Assembly (NCBI GenBank): GCA_963750935.1
Contig: CAVVSR010000013.1
Location: forward strand, 1-64,000
Direction: 5' to 3'
DNA: 64,000 bases
Origin: JACCXG01 sp963750935
Lineage (GTDB): Bacteria; Acidobacteriota; Vicinamibacteria; Vicinamibacterales; 2-12-FULL-66-21
In this document: piece after piece, positions 63,511 to 64,000 of the stretch
Numbering within the stretch: position 1 is the first letter of the stretch
Layout: each line of letters opens with the position of its first letter
Notes under the pieces: generated by a model
Database searches by the model: none
What the model was told of the DNA's origin: nothing
The model's input: the letters and a program-made list of their open reading frames with translations, nothing else
Position numbers and translations under genes: made by a program

Positions 63511-64000
63511 TTATTCGGAGCGGAGCGACGTGAGCGGATCGAGCGCGGCGGCGCGGCGCGCGGGAATCCAGATCGCGCCAAGCGCGGCCCCGAGCAGCAG
63601 CAGCGGCACGCCGATCAGCATCAGTGGATCGCGGGCATTCAACCCGAACAGCACCGCTTCCATGCCTCTCGACATCGCCACGGTCAGCAGAATGCCCACC
63701 ACGAGACCGCCGCAGACGGGAACCGCCCCCGAGCGAAGCACCAGCGCGATCACGTCGCGCCGCTGCGCGCCGAGCGCCATGCGGATGCCAATCTCACGAA
63801 CGCGCTGGCTGAGCGAGAACGACACCACCGCGTAGACGCCGCTCAGCGCCAGCAGCAGCGCGAGGCCTCCGGCGGCGACGCCGAAGAGCATCATCGGCTT
63901 CATCTGTTCCCCCTGCCGCTCGACGATGTCGGAGAGCGTCACCACTGAAGACGCCATCTGCGGATCGATCTGCCGGACGACGTCGCGAAGCGCGGCGGCG
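63511..64000 (-). CDS. ADOP-family duplicated permease 7, C-terminal part
   Basis: The minus-strand frame is open to the window end, so only the last ~163 residues are seen. They contain the final periplasmic end (SSVVTLSDIVERQGEQ) and the FtsX signature SFSLSQRVREIGIRMALGAQRR. The terminal helices and PARRAAALDPLTSLRSE follow. This is the same C-terminal arrangement as permeases 1-6. The remainder lies beyond position 64000. It is convergent with the PspC gene across a hairpin. Confidence 0.85.
   Translation of the reverse strand, partial: AAALRDVVRQIDPQMASSVVTLSDIVERQGEQMKPMMLFGVAAGGLALLLALSGVYAVVSFSLSQRVREIGIRMALGAQRRDVIALVLRSGAVPVCGGLVVGILLTVAMSRGMEAVLFGLNARDPLMLIGVPLLLLGAALGAIWIPARRAAALDPLTSLRSE

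Noticed and set aside
1..64000. rRNA and tRNA genes, or a complete insertion sequence
   Set aside because: No conserved rRNA segments, tRNA cloverleaf with T-loop signature, or transposase open frame was recognised by eye; a covariance-model and IS search would be decisive.

Overview
The window looks like a chromosome segment of a high-GC, Gram-negative acidobacterium, probably of the Vicinamibacteria (subdivision 6) type. This is a judgement from gene families. There are seven large MacB-like permeases of the acidobacterial duplicated orphan permease (ADOP) type, three with PadR regulators. There is also an Oar-like TonB-dependent receptor with an N-terminal carboxypeptidase-regulatory domain, a DUF1592/DUF1552 pair, a membrane-bound dehydrogenase with a C-terminal cytochrome c, and a Ser/Thr kinase with a TolB-type propeller. 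No rRNA, tRNA or CRISPR array was seen.

Layout. 1-3.8 kb is a visibly less GC-rich, decayed stretch between two copies of a ~50-bp direct repeat. It holds a frameshifted trypsin-like peptidase, a chimeric DnaB-N/peptidase-tail remnant, a secreted cupin, and an unknown protein coupled to a 33-residue membrane peptide. 3.9-19.6 kb holds ADOP permeases 1-3, an ECF sigma factor with a membrane coiled-coil partner, a CBS-domain protein, a Ser/Thr kinase divergent from an outer-membrane barrel, a methyltransferase and an ArsB/NhaD-type permease. 19.9-35.5 kb is one co-oriented, tightly overlapping surface-polysaccharide operon. It has a Wzm/Wzt-type ABC exporter, an asparagine-synthase-like amidotransferase, several glycosyltransferases, UDP-GlcNAc 2-epimerase, a fused aminotransferase-dehydrogenase, an alpha/alpha-toroid protein, a methyltransferase, and a GT2-like domain fused to a choline/aminoglycoside-kinase-like domain. 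An RfaH-ops-like 12-mer lies in its leader.

35.6-52.4 kb has PadR/ADOP 4, the dehydrogenase-cytochrome, the TonB-dependent receptor flanked by two inverted copies of a ~155-bp element, ADOP 5 with its PadR, and ADOP 6, which probably reads into a GAF-SpoIIE phosphatase. 52.4-64 kb has a secreted ankyrin protein, the DUF1552 and DUF1592 genes, a methyltransferase with a signal peptide, SecDF, a PadR/PspC pair with a clear palindromic operator over its promoter, and the end of ADOP 7.

Two points affect how the annotation should be read. First, at least a dozen genes are split by single-base frameshifts while the downstream frame keeps conserved motifs (for example SecDF at a run of six C). Uncorrected assembly errors are therefore likely, and I annotate these as one gene with a stated break. 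Second, the gaps between convergent genes are rich in short hairpins, 7-bp tandem repeats and dispersed palindromes, one of which lies in frame inside a coding sequence. The best candidates for something undescribed are the polysaccharide operon (fused C3-amino-sugar enzyme, apparently dead GT2 joined to a kinase, Cys-less amidotransferase, ops-like leader) and the permease-GAF-phosphatase fusion.
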